A stretch of DNA of 30,794 nt from Chara braunii (taxonomy: Eukaryota > Streptophyta > Charophyceae > Charales > Characeae): contig BFEA01000282.1 in assembly GCA_003427395.1 (NCBI GenBank), positions 1,707,941-1,738,734 of the forward strand. Direction: 5' to 3'. The first letter of the stretch is position 1. Each line of letters begins with the position of its first letter. This document shows, one piece after another, positions 19,500 through 30,600 of this stretch. The notes under the pieces were generated by a model. That model saw nothing but the letters and a program-made list of their open reading frames with translations, had not been told where the DNA came from and did not search any database. Made by a program: the position numbers and the translations under genes.

Positions 19500-21846
19500 G
19501 CAACATCTTGGGGATGCCAGTCCTCCATCATTTCACTTCTTCACAAAGGTCCACCAGCTTTTGTTGGTACCTCCCCATCTTCCCCCACAAGTCCTCCATC
19601 TTTCCTGGAAGGGTTGACGCGGGCTCTACTTTCTCTTCCTCACTTTCCTCCTCTAACTCAACGACTATGGACTTTTCCTTTATATCTCCTGAGAGAAGGT
19701 TAACAATAGTCATATTTTTCATCACCACTTCAGGATACCCTTCACCACTTCAGGATGCAGCCTGCCTAAACAGGTGGTTTTCAAGGTCTTCGGACCTTTC
19801 ACTACTTCAGGTTTGAAAATCCTGAATGGTCCTGAAGTGGTGAAAGTTTCGAAGACCCTGAAAACCACCTGTTTAGGCAGGCTGCATCCTCAAGTGGTGA
19901 AGGGTGGTTTTCATGGTCTTCGGACCTTTCACCACTTCAGGACCATTCAGGATTTTCAGACTGCCCAAAACTCTCACTTGACCACTTCAGGACACCCTTC
20001 ACCACTTTAGGATGCAGCCTGCCTAAACAGGTGGTTTTCATGGTCTTCGGACCTTTCACCACTTCAAGACCATTCAGGATTTTCAGACTGCCCAAAACTC
20101 TCACTTCAAAATTTTCATTCCTGAATTTTCACCTACCCGATAACCGCTTGTGTAGCCTCTTAGTCACCTCCCCATCACTTTCCACTTCTTCAACCCTGAT
20201 CGGTGGATCTTCCTTTTCCTGCCATAATCTGAATGTGGTAGGCGACACTTGTCGTGCAGCTACTCTTCTTTCAGCTTCCGCCCTTACTCCAACAGGAACC
20301 TTCCTGTCAACATATTCCCCGAACTCAACGCATAAAGTCTCTGAGGATCCCAAACAGCTCGGCGGTCGCTGGCTAGGGCGAGCGGCCGTACTTTTTTGTG
20401 GTTTCATGCTGATCGTATATATCGTCGTCCATATTGGAATAGATCAGTCTCACTCCTTCATCTTCCTGCCTAATATTGCAAAACCGTATAGTATGACCTT
20501 GTTTATCACAGTGTTGGCATATGGCTGTTCTCCAATCAAACTGGGTTCTGCCGCTCCTCTAGCTTCCTTGATTTCCTTGATTTCCCTGTCCCTGGTAACC
20601 TTGGTTGTTCCACTGACCTTCTCGGCCACCGCCGTTTCTGCCACGTCCTCTTCCACCGCCTCTCCCTCCATTCCCCTGATTACCCTGACCTTGATTACCT
20701 CCACCAACCACACTACCTTGTGAACTAGGTGCGGGTGATGGAGGCGGTGCCATGGGTTGGGCCTGAGCGGCGAGATAGCTTGGAGGCAGCATACTTGCTT
20801 AGGGCTCAGCGTATGGTGTCATTTGCCCAGACGGAGCCAGACTTCCCCATGGTACAAAGGTATTCTACACAAGTCATGGCCACTGCCCGAATGGTGGTAT
20901 CGCCGCTTGCGAGGGTCCTGCACTACTTGATGGAGCCGATGCACTTGGCGGTGCGACTACCACTGTTTGGGGCGCGCGGCCCTTTCCTGAGCCTTGCCCC
21001 CCCGGGTTAAATTGCGCTGCTTTGCATAGCGCCTATGAGAGGTGTTGGGGTACCGACTCTTCTTTTTGTCATTCCTCTTGAACGGTTTCCTCTGTCACTT
21101 GATCCTTTCCTTTCCCCTGAATGGCCGTCACTACTTTCTTCTGTATTACCTCGTCTTTTCCACAACCCAATTTTGTCACTACTCCAGTTATGATCCTTCT
21201 TACTCTTGGGGTTCCAGACGCTGTGGCATCCCTCTCCTTCCTCTTACGCCTTTGCAGGCGCATCTGATACTGCTCCACCTGGTCTAGACTTCCCTCTTCC
21301 ACGCCTTTATCAATAGTGGCCCAGGTAAGTTCCGCGCTTCCTCCTCCATGGCTTGTCAATTCCGCAGCCCCCGAGGCGGTGAGCAGCCCCAAAAAGATGG
21401 CGCATTGCGCCTCCTCTGAAATGTCATAAACCTTTCTCGCCTTTTTCTTAAACTCTTGCACGAACGCCCCCACCGTGGTGAAGTCGTTTTTGTTTCATGG
21501 CCTCCAAATCCGTCGTGGTTAGTAGTCCATCGCCTAACCTATACTTTTTCTGCATCCCATCTTTGAACCTTGCCCAACTACCATTGGCCGGATTTATAAC
21601 TTTCTCCACCTCCTGATGGTGGCCATGAAGCACATACTTCAGAATGCGATGGAACTTCACCGCATCCGATAACCCCACCAAAGCTTGCTAAACCAAGTCA
21701 AGTCAATCAGAAACTCGTTCCCCATTAAAATGGAAGGTATCGACCTTGGGGATATTACTTGGCGTTCTTTTCCGCTTATCCATGGCCTCAATGAGGTCCT
21801 CGAGCGTCAGGACCTTCCCCTCGCCATCTGCTATAGCCCCTGACAT
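19500..21846 (-). pseudogene. Gag (capsid/nucleocapsid) region, broken
   Basis: Gag forms the particle and binds RNA. I place the start at the ATG of 21844-21846 (MSGAIADGEGKVLTLEDL), about 380 bp after the PBS. Stops lie early (SD*LDLV*Q). The capsid-like part includes LSDAVKFHRILKYVLHGHH, RFKDGMQKKYRLGDGLLTT and, after a one-base frameshift near 21485, VGAFVQEFKKKARKV. An RGG/Gln/Asn-rich stretch (20570-20700) precedes a CQHCDKQGHTIRFC knuckle (20478-20519), which lies in a different frame from its neighbours. A tail at 20129-20407 is cut by the foldback cluster, and an acidic part at 19528-19728 follows it. I recall near-identical capsid text from Chara braunii predicted proteins, unverified. 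Confidence 0.8.
19731..20107. repeat. Foldback and direct-repeat cluster inserted in gag
   Basis: The unit starts TTCACCACTTCAGGATGCAG and ends TGCCCAAAACTCTCACTT. It appears forward at 19741-19811 (partial), inverted at 19824-19907, forward but lacking its start at 19908-19979, and forward and complete at 19999-20107. The first two form a hairpin with arms of about 70 bp and a loop of about 12 bp. TTCACCACTTCAGG also occurs alone at several edges. It looks like a small foldback/MITE family that inserted and rearranged. No coding capacity is seen. Exact ends and target duplication are not clear. Confidence 0.75.
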
Positions 21847-22224
21847 TTCTGCGGGCTGTCTTTACTCGACTTTCCCTGTTTTAAGAAAAACACACCACCT
21901 CATTCAGCAGTCTGATCCTATCACATTCCACATCAGACCCCTACTATAACTAACTCATGGTCCAGGCCTAACAGGTCCTACCTTATTTTCCATTTTCATA
22001 GAATTTAGCTTAATAAGCCCCATTTCTCCTTGTAGGGTCTCCCTCATGACTTTCCAACGCAGGCAATTAGTCATATCAAAAATAAACCTATTATATTAGT
22101 AAAGCTCTTATATTATCATTACCCTAGCAAGACGTTACGTACTCCGTCTTTCCTTATATGCCTGTTTTCTCTCAATCTTATACCCGGATGTCGTTCCACC
22201 AGGGACAAAGGTAGGCTTCCACTA
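21847..22224 (-). other. Leader between PBS and gag of the nested element, with possible intron
   Basis: This is about 380 bp of A/T-rich non-coding sequence. It starts with a block shared with the other element (GTCCCTGGTGGAACGACATC). A possible 5' splice site CGG|GTATAAG is at 22193-22192 and a possible 3' site TTTTTCTTAAAACAG ends at 21876, 30 bp before the gag ATG. The second element has CGG|GTAAGA at the same place. Confidence 0.5.
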
Positions 22225-22242
22225 TCCCCAGCAACGGCGCCA
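22225..22242 (-). promoter_or_regulatory. Primer-binding site, tRNA-Asp type
   Basis: The minus strand reads TGGCGCCGTTGCTGGGGA, 17 of 18 matching the complement of the 3' end of plant nuclear tRNA-Asp (TCCCCGGCAACGGCGCCA). It lies 2 bp after the LTR end CGACA, the normal place for first-strand priming. Confidence 0.9.
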
Positions 22243-22244
22243 CC

Positions 22245-25200
22245 TGTCGAGCGCATCGGTCCGGCACCGCATAAGGCAGTGCGGGACCCTCCCTACCGCG
22301 TCACGCAGGACTTGGTTTAAATCCTTGTCGCAAAATCCATATGGAGTTTCCACAAGCCGCTCCACCCGAGTGCGTCAACCATACCTCTCGCGAGCCTCTA
22401 CAACAGGATAAGGCCTATGCGAGACAGGACTTACCTCCACCTTACGGGAGTTGTCACCTCCCTTTCGTGGGCGTATCCCCGCCGAGCTACCTGTCCACAG
22501 TACGAAAGCTAATCAGCTGCAATCGCAGAGGTGGACCAGCCAAGGGCATTTCTCGTTCGTTGTAGCATAGTGGATACGCGCGGTATTACGCCTCTATCGG
22601 ATCCGCACGCGAACTGACATCTTGGGGGGCTGAGGTCCCAAGCGAGACTGGTCCTCAGTTGACTATGACGCATCCCACACGCCACACACACACCACTATA
22701 AAAAGCATAAAATAAAATAAAAATAAAAAAACACGCACACTTACACCCAAATATACAAAACAACACTGGACAAACAACGCGACAGCACCCCTAGTCCCTT
22801 AGTGACCATCCCATAACTTTCTGACGCAGGAGACGGATAGGTGTTGCACGCGAGACTTCGTATAAAACTGCGCGGACGTAGGGCCTACTCATATCGACTA
22901 GCAATGCAATTATTTGCAAGCAGTCGCAGTGATGGCGTACTATGTAGTGTCCATAATCAAACGGTCCCTCGTGGATCCGAGTACCCCTTATGATACTCAA
23001 GTGTCGGACTCGAAGCATCGTGAGGGTTTACCCCTTCACGATATTGCACGGTTGAAGGAACAGTCGTACGGCCTCCGTGGCACTTCCCACCTTAAGGTTA
23101 AGTGTCCCGGTAGGCTGGGCAAATAGACTCTGCCCGAGGGGTAATCCCTTCCATGTAGAGTCTAGGACCTGGGATGTCGTGGATAAGGACCTCGAATCGA
23201 GGCCCAGAACCAACGTCCAACTAAGAAATCTTTAAGAATCATACAACAAAATGAAGGGGGGGTTCTCCCTTTTCCCGATCCCAACCCCAATTAAACCCTT
23301 AAGCACGGGCTCTCTAAGGCCACGAGAACACCCGACATAGATACATACATATATATAGGGGAATAAGTATGTGACGATCACTTCTCACAATCACAGTGAG
23401 ACTCCTCACAGCCATATATATGTTTGTGATCGCACGCAGTCAAATCCAAACCCGAACCACTGTTTATACCTGCAATCACATCAAAGAGTCAAACAAGAGT
23501 TAACGCACTGCAGGGAGTCAACTTCAACCAATCCCTACACTCATACCCCTCGCTTTAGCCATGCAAGCCACAGCCTCTGTCCAACCAACCATAATTAAAT
23601 ACTCAGTACCTTTTGTTAAATGACCATTCAATAAAAGTTCGGGTGAAACCTCAATAAAACAATAAAAATCACAAGGGCAAAAGCCTTTTAGGTTGAGTAT
23701 TGAGGATAAATTGGAGTTGAGTCGTAGACCGACGAATTGGCACCGACCTATTATCAGTGATAACAGAAGCTGATCCTTGTAGGATCAAGCTGAATCTATT
23801 CTAGATCCTGAATCAAATGATCAAGAGGACTCGTAACACAAAACATGTCAATCCTCAAGCTAAATCTATGAGTTCAAATCGAGAGTATCCTTCATATCAC
23901 GCTTTCACCAAGAATCATTCTACTTGGCTAATCCTGAGTCTACCCCTAAGCCAGTGCCTTATGAAAAGGTAGGTCTTTTGCAGGATCTTCTCTATGCAGA
24001 GTGGATTGCTTCCAGCGTTTTCCGTAGGAAAAGTGCCTTCTCAAAATTTATAATAACTCGAATATGAAAACAAAACGATTTCTATCTCTGAAAAGTCAAC
24101 ATTTTGTGTAACTCCCTGAATAAGCAAAAATTTGGGCAGTACTTCCTTTAGAAAGGTAGACTTTCCAGATTCATACTAAGTCGGATATGAACTCAAGAAC
24201 GAGACATGAGTTCAACTAAGACAAAATTTAACTATCCCCCTAGATTTGTAGAAATTTCAGCAGCGCTTCCCGTAGAGAAAGTGTTATGCCAAGATTTATA
24301 CAAAGTTAAGTTCAAAATCTAAAATGACTTTGACTTCTCAAGGTCCAATTTTGTCTAACTCTCTGAATTAGCAAAAATTTGGGCAGCACTCCCTTTAGAA
24401 AAAGAGGTTTTCCAATTTTTTACTATGCCAAAAAGTCAGAAAAGTTGGACCCTTAAAAAGATAAAATTTGACTAACTCCTTGGTTTTGTAAAATTTTTTG
24501 CAGCGTTTCTCGTAGAGAAAGTGGCTTACCAAGATTTATACAGGACCAAGTATAATAAATTATCCAAGAAAATGCAGAAATCGACCTACGTAGTACAAAA
24601 CAACTTAGCCCAGAAAATGCAGGAATCGAAACTAACTTCTATGGCTCTAACACGTGGCGAGCAACTAAAGCAACTACATATCAAACTGAAACTCAGACTA
24701 AGTAGTAGCCTCACTCAGTCATATGCAGGCCAAACCACAAAGGTAAATACTCCCACCATTCCCAAAGTCATCTTAACAAACAATAATTCATAATCTTTCA
24801 ATGATTTATACCCTAATACCCGGCTTACATAAGGCATAAAGCCCCAAACTTATGGGAACCTGCCTAGCTCAACCAGAATATACACAGACACAGGGCACAA
24901 CAACTTTTCTCTTCTTTGGGCACATGACTAGGCCGCCCTAGTCGCCCTGAACTGTTTTAGTATCCATATTATATATATTTGTTTGTCCTTAGTCTTATAA
25001 GGTAACATATGTCTGAACCGATCAACTTAGTTCCAGGTTCAGCCTTCCCCTTCTTACCACCAAAACTCCTCCTGAGTTCCGGCAGAGCTTCCGCAATCGG
25101 TGGGTTGACTCCCCACAGAGTCTTGACGCGGTCCTACAGGTTGCAATTCCGTCGGTCGCCTTCCTCTCGTAACCAAAGACAAGACTGAGAGTTAGAAGGG

Positions 25201-28200
25201 CAGAAGAAGGAAGGTTCAGTCTCTCAGATTCAAGAGAGGTGCAGTGAGGCTTACAGGAGAGGGTCTTGTAACCTCCAATGTCCCGAGGGTCCTGCAATGG
25301 CAGCCAAAAACAGCAGCAGCTTGGTCACGGCTGAAGTCAAACTGTCGAAGCCACCCCTCTGATGACTTTCTAATCCGCAGTAATGACCCCAATAATTGGC
25401 AATATGCAATTCAAGTCTCACTGCAGACTCAGGCTGGCCTTACTGCAATACACAGTCCCGGAATAACACAGATCTTGGGTACATTACGCGGCCCTGTTAT
25501 ACAACAATCGGTCATACTAACAAGCCCCAAAAATCAGACGTCGGGCCACATGCTTCTTAGATACAACAACGTGCAACGATGTTCATCAACGTGTCTACGA
25601 CAGAGTGTGGTTGGTTCTGCAACAGGGTTTCGCTGCATCCAACCGACAGCAGTTCGTAACTGAGGCAGCACCAGCTACCAGGACGTATGCCGATGCCGAC
25701 CACCCCTTCTCAAGGCATCACTCCAACTTAGGCTCTGCCCATACCAACACGCTTGCCTCCTTCCTACAGGTAATTTAGCACCGTCGCAGGTGGCCTACTG
25801 CCGCTGCTGCGCTCCTCCATCCGAGCGCCTCCCTGGTCAGCAGACAAGCTTTCTGCTGCGCGGACGGCTCTCTTGCTTATGCAGGTTAATAGGACGACGA
25901 CACTCTGTCCGACAGGGAGCCTGCCTTCGCACGGCCGGATTCATGCTACCTCGCCTAGTAGCCCAACCAGCCTACCTGCCAACACGAAAACCCCCAAATC
26001 TGCCAGTCGTCCATTGCTACTTTACTTGGCAATACAGGTGACGTCTAAGTCGATAAGTTACCCAACAACCCTCAGTTCACAGTTCACAGCCTGCCTCCTA
26101 CTACTCCTCAGTGGGACGAGCAGAATCGAATGAACCTCGTGTTAGAAACTGGCTAAACAACTTAGCGGACCTGATCAGCGGTCACCCCGTTATGCTCGGC
26201 GATTGTCAACATCCAAATCTCACTTCCTTCCTGGTAGCCGAGAACACCGCAATCATAACCGGTAACGACCTTGTTTTCTTACTCACCGAAAAGCACAAAA
26301 GAAGAATGAATCTTCCCCGCAACATGGAAAGATTCACACCACCCTCAAACAAACTTTTAATATGGCGCAACTCCCATCTACCGGTCTGCTATTCCTGCCC
26401 ATCACCCACAAGAGTCAGTGACACTACAAGATTCGCACCACCCAAATCCCCTTATTTACAACGTTATTCCGCTTGATTCCGTCGAGGATCGAGCGAGGCA
26501 TTGAATTCCCGCTTCTACCACAACTACTTCCCCGACACCTCTTTACGTAAAATCTAACCTTGTCATTGAATTCGCAATACCCGAAAACCCCTAAAACGAG
26601 TTTTACATCACCGAAAACAATCAAGAAACAACCGAGTTATAACCATTTCTACTCTCAATCTCCCTTGTTCCTGACACCACCGCGCACCCCTTACTCTTAC
26701 TGACTTCTAATCTACTAATCTTTTGCCATAACTAACTTCAAAAACAAACTCACCCGACACTAAAACCTCAAATTACCGCTTTACCTTGTCCGAATCTGTC
26801 GAGAACCGGGCGAGATATACTCATTCCATTCTTTTCTATCCTCCTCTCCTCCATAGCTCGGCGCCGACTGTTTCTTTCTTAACTTCTACTATGTCTCTCC
26901 TCGCACTAATCCGACTTCGGATCCGGGGGCGCCCGCCCCGAAAACCCCCGGATCAACTTCTCCCCGGCCTTCTTCCCTCAACGAACGGGCGGTTATCCGA
27001 TATCTAACCTCTCGTCATAGTTGCGGTTCCTTTGTTTCTTCGCATGCACCTAGTGCAATTCATCGGCCAGATTTAGCCTTTTGCCTCTCGCTCGCCCGTT
27101 GCTCCGACTCCCTGTCGTCCGCTCGCCCTCCTCTCCTTCAAGCCTGCTGCTTAGCGCATTTGGTCTCCCCGCTAGTTCCAGTCAGCCTAAGGAGAGCTTT
27201 AGGGACGACCCGCCATTGGCAGAGTAATTTTGTCCCCCGTCTCTATGCCCGAATCGTTGCTGCTCGGCAGGCTGTCGCCACAGTTTGTCCGTTCTACTTT
27301 GCTCAGTCGTTGCCTACCACCACCACGGAGTGCACCCGACACACTTTTCAGTTCGGGTCCGTACTCCCTGGCCAGCTTCCGTTTTTCGGCTTGCCACCAT
27401 AGTGAGCTACACCGGCCAACAGTTCCGAAAGGCCGACTGCCATGTGGTTCAACTGGTGCCTTCACCCCTATACCCAAGTTCCGACGAACGATCTGTATAC
27501 CAGCGACTTAGTGTCAATGCGTGTTGTGCAGCGCGGGACCGATACCGGATGACCCCTCGCGCTCCAGGCAATCCCGCGACTACAACACACCCCCACGCGA
27601 CCCCGCCGGACCCGTCGGACGAGGTGCACACTCAAGGTCCTTGACTGCCGTGTCGGCCATCAAGTCCTTCGTCGCGTTCAGGTCAACGGCACGTCGGGGC
27701 ATAACAACAATTAAATAGAAATACGGCGCAAAAAAAAAATTTACCTAGAAAACGTCACTGCCAATCGGACGCCGCCGATGGCAAAGCCAAGGGGGATAGC
27801 CCCGTCGGGCCCTCGACCCCTCGGTCCCTTCACACTGCTCTAATATTCTCGAGCCGCCGCCACTCGATCTCGACCCCTGAGTCTTTTTTTGGTGAAAGTC
27901 TAATGTCGTAACCGCTAGGGTTAGGCCCAAAACTTGGTCTAGTTCTAACGGACGCTTACACAACGGATATTGTGAGACGCGCAGACCTACCGAGATGTTT
28001 TCAAATTCACGTTGTTGTCGAGGTCGTCCTCCGCACGCATGCACAATTCACAGGCAAGTGCACCAATCAACAGAAAAATCTTTTTAATCCAAGTTTAATC
28101 GAAAATAAAAATTTGTCCGGCGATCACGCCGGTCCTTCAATCATCAACAAGAAAAATTGTGCGCGCCTCAAGTCTGCGCGCCCACACACTCTCTACCTTA

Positions 28201-28333
28201 GTCAATCATCCAGTCAACGTAGATCATAGACACTACCGCGTATCGCGCGGTATACTCAAACTTATACCGAACTTAGTTTCTGCCGCTTGCCAAAACCAGG
28301 GCGGACACCCTTGTAAGGGTATTTGCACCGACA
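22245..28333 (-). repeat. 5' LTR of the nested element (6089 bp)
   Basis: It is a direct repeat of 4328-11213. In element orientation it starts TGTCGGTGCAAATACCC at 28333 and ends GCGCTCGACA at 22245, followed by CC (complement GG) and the PBS. It lacks the block found at 7146-7915 of the left LTR. The junction is at about 25060, where TTACCACCAAAACTC passes straight to CCTGAGTTCCGG. It carries the promoter that would drive the element. Confidence 0.9.
24000..24545 (-). repeat. A/T-rich tandem sub-repeats, about 120-bp period (5 units), right LTR
   Basis: These are the counterpart of the units at 6090-6640, with cores at about 24006, 24126, 24248, 24367 and 24489. The first core has diverged (CCAGCGTTTTCCGTAGG). 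Confidence 0.75.
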
Positions 28334-28373
28334 CCGCGTTGCCTTGTGCAGTGCCGGACTGATGCGTTCGACA
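28334..28373 (+). repeat. Severed 3' tail (40 bp) of the plus-strand LTR
   Basis: CCGCGTTGCC...GCGTTCGACA is the missing end of the LTR that stops at 4327. The same stretch in the minus LTRs (reverse complement of about 22245-22287) reads without interruption across the junction. It ends in CGACA, two bases before a PBS. Confidence 0.9.
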
Positions 28374-28375
28374 GG

Positions 28376-28393
28376 TGGCGCCGTTGCCGGGAA
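28376..28393 (+). promoter_or_regulatory. Primer-binding site of the plus-strand element
   Basis: TGGCGCCGTTGCCGGGAA matches the complement of the plant tRNA-Asp 3' end at 17 of 18 positions. It follows the LTR end after GG, the same spacing as in the nested element. Confidence 0.9.
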
Positions 28394-30100
28394 TAACAGT
28401 TGTCTATCGTTGTCCCTGGTGGAACGACATCCGGGTAAGAAAATGTGAGAACTAGGCAAAATGAGAAGTTTTGTTTTGCCATATATGATCGATTGCTTGA
28501 TGTCTTGACTATTGATGGAGGTGTCTTAGGACTGTAGCCTAAGTGTAAAGTGATGATTATTAGTGTATGTGCAGTTTGCTTGAGGAAAGAAGTGTTTGTC
28601 TATACACTTAAGTACTCTGACGCATATAACAGTGGTCTCAGCTAGCACGTTGTTATTGTATCTTTTGATAATTGGGCGATACGTGGCATGTCTGATGCGG
28701 CCTTGGTTGAGTGGAGGCAGTATCCGCATTGTTGGGTATGTCCATTACTGAAGCAAGCTCAGTTGATAATTGTCAAAGTTATGAGGCTAGTGACTTGTTA
28801 CATGAGTAATGTGCAAAGCCTGCTTTGGGATGTAAAGACGTTAAGATGAGGCGTCTCTCCCTGGTCAATAGCGCGTCGCTTTAGAAGAGGTTTCTGATAC
28901 GTGAGCGACTTGGATAAAGGGGTGACCGATAAATATGAAGTGAGGGGTTTGATTGCAAAAATATTCTCTTGATTTCAGACTGAATTATGGTATGATAGGT
29001 GTCGTGTGCATAGATCCTTCGATGGTATCAGTTAGCGATGAGTTGAGCTACCTTGCAGATTGTCTAGATATAACTGTCGATAAAAGTTTGAGAAGTAGTG
29101 GTTATTTAGCTAGCGGATTGGCTAACCCGAAGAGAGGCTTATGTTTTAAGTATGTATAATATATATATATATATATAAATATATATATTTATTTTTATGA
29201 CGGTTCTTATCTGGTCGTTGCCATACATACGTTTTTCTGTATTTTGTTTTATGTCTGATTGACGACGTATGTACGGATTGTCTTTCAGAGAGGACATAGA
29301 CTTTGCATGAAACCCACATCTGGCATGAGACCAGAGGTGAATGGGGTGACTCATCCCTGGAGAAGGTGGTTCTTCCTCAAGGGAGTAAGTCAGCGTGTAT
29401 AATGTGTCCTCAGTGAAAGTGCATTCTTGAATTGTTATCCCCTCGTTGAAGCTTAAGGAAGCAGTTATCAGTCCCAAGAATGGTAGTGAGACCCACGCCG
29501 GAATTATATTCCTGATCCATTAGTGGGGTGTTGTTATCTTTCCTATGATAGGAGAGTAATTACATTATCTGTTGAGAAAGGAGGAAGGGGTTTGTTACCT
29601 TGTCGAAACTATGATGGCCAAGTGAAATAATTACTGCTTAGTGGACGCGGTTCTGGAGTAGCGACCTAGACTCGTCTCCCATTAAGCAGGGCCACCATAT
29701 TTGTGAGGGTGCGGATTCATTATTCGTTGCCCTGATAGGTATGATGGGGGTTGTCCATCTGACCATGATAGGATCGGTGAGGTGCAAGCGTCGGAGTCAG
29801 AGAGGGTTGCGGTGAGGCTTGATCTTTAGAGCGGGGCTCAGGAGTCAAGATGTTATCTCATGAGGATTACACCGCTCCTCTGTATTAAATGTTTCGCTTA
29901 AGAGTTGGAGGGGTAACAATTGTATCATGTTATTTACTCATTGCTAGTCTTATTTTTGCTTTATAGAATATGAAATATGTTGTTGAGGCTTATCTCGTTA
30001 TATGACTGACAATTGAGTTGAGTTCATATTATTGTTTATAAAGCATATTGTGTCCTTCAGCTACAACCCTTACAAATAAATTGTGTTTATCACTAGGTTA
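28394..30100 (+). other. Leader/internal region of the plus-strand element, no gene recognised
   Basis: It opens with about 27 bp shared with the nested element's leader (28410-28436), ending in a donor-like GGGTAAGA. After that it no longer resembles the nested element. The rest is G/T-rich non-coding sequence with stops in all frames at short intervals. No gag start is found before the window ends. Confidence 0.55.
29152..29192. repeat. TA-rich microsatellite
   Basis: An (AT)n run of about 20 bp is followed by AAATATATATATTTATT. It accounts for an apparent Ile-Tyr repeat in an overlapping frame. Confidence 0.9.
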
Positions 30101-30480
30101 CCAGCCCGGACGTCCGGGACCCTTTTCTATTCCGGGTTGTCCGATCGGACAACTCCCCCGGTTGTCCGAGTGGGGCCCAGTGTCTGGGGTGGTGGAATAA
30201 TTGCATGTGGGTCTGACGGGGTTTTCGGCCCTGCGGTGATGTTTTTTGGGGTCTGTAGTACCCCCCTTCCGTCTGCTCAATTTTACTGACGCCGGTAGGG
30301 CCTCCAAAAATGGGACCAAAAAAGGCCCGGTCTGGGCCGTCAGATCCAAGAGATCTACAGCCCAGATCGGGCCAAATTCAAATATGAAATCAGCGCCCGA
30401 CCCCCTCCTCCTCCAAGTTTTTTTTTCCTTCTTCTTTCTCCTCTTCGTCCAAAAGGCCCCCGCAAATATTTAGCAGGGTG
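30100..30480. other. G/C-rich block with palindromes, possible small insertion
   Basis: This block stands out from A/T-rich surroundings. It begins with CCCGGACGTCCGGG (30105-30118, perfect palindrome), then GTTGTCCGATCGGACAAC (30136-30153, perfect palindrome) and a further GGTTGTCCGAG. Later it has GGCCCGGTCTGGGCCGTCAGATC and an imperfect inverse (CAGCCCAGATCGGGCC). It could be a non-autonomous transposon, but no matching ends or target duplication were found. Confidence 0.4.
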
Positions 30481-30600
30481 TCCATACGGCTGGAAGGATG
30501 TCCATTGGACTGCTGTAGGTCTTCGAGCAGGCCAGCATTATATCCTAGATTCGAATTCAGGTCTGTGTTTCACGAGTTATGGGTTACAAGCTTACTAAAA

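Larger units (their letters stand above)
4328..28333 (-). mobile_element. Complete nested Ty3/gypsy LTR retrotransposon with giant LTRs (about 24.0 kb)
   Basis: Two direct repeats (4328-11213 and 22245-28333) bound an internal region of about 11 kb. On the minus strand that region carries a tRNA-Asp PBS, then gag with a zinc knuckle, aspartic protease, RT, RNase H and integrase, in that order. PR-RT-RH-INT order is the Ty3/gypsy order. Both LTRs start TGTCG and end CGACA in their own orientation. The element lies inside another LTR of related sequence in the opposite orientation. The flanking target duplication is imperfect: CCGCGT on the right, and CCGT on the left if 2 bp were lost. Frameshifts, stops, active-site changes and two secondary insertions make it non-autonomous. 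Length and LTR size resemble the Ogre class of giant plant elements, but the pol motifs are different. Confidence 0.9.

Noticed and set aside
22225-22242. Possible tRNA gene fragment
   Set aside because: Only the 18-nt complement of a tRNA 3' end is present next to an LTR end, which is a primer-binding site and not a tRNA gene.
29139-29477. Minus-strand frame of 112 codons
   Set aside because: Its end is a TA microsatellite and the rest has no recognisable domain or conserved counterpart in the window.
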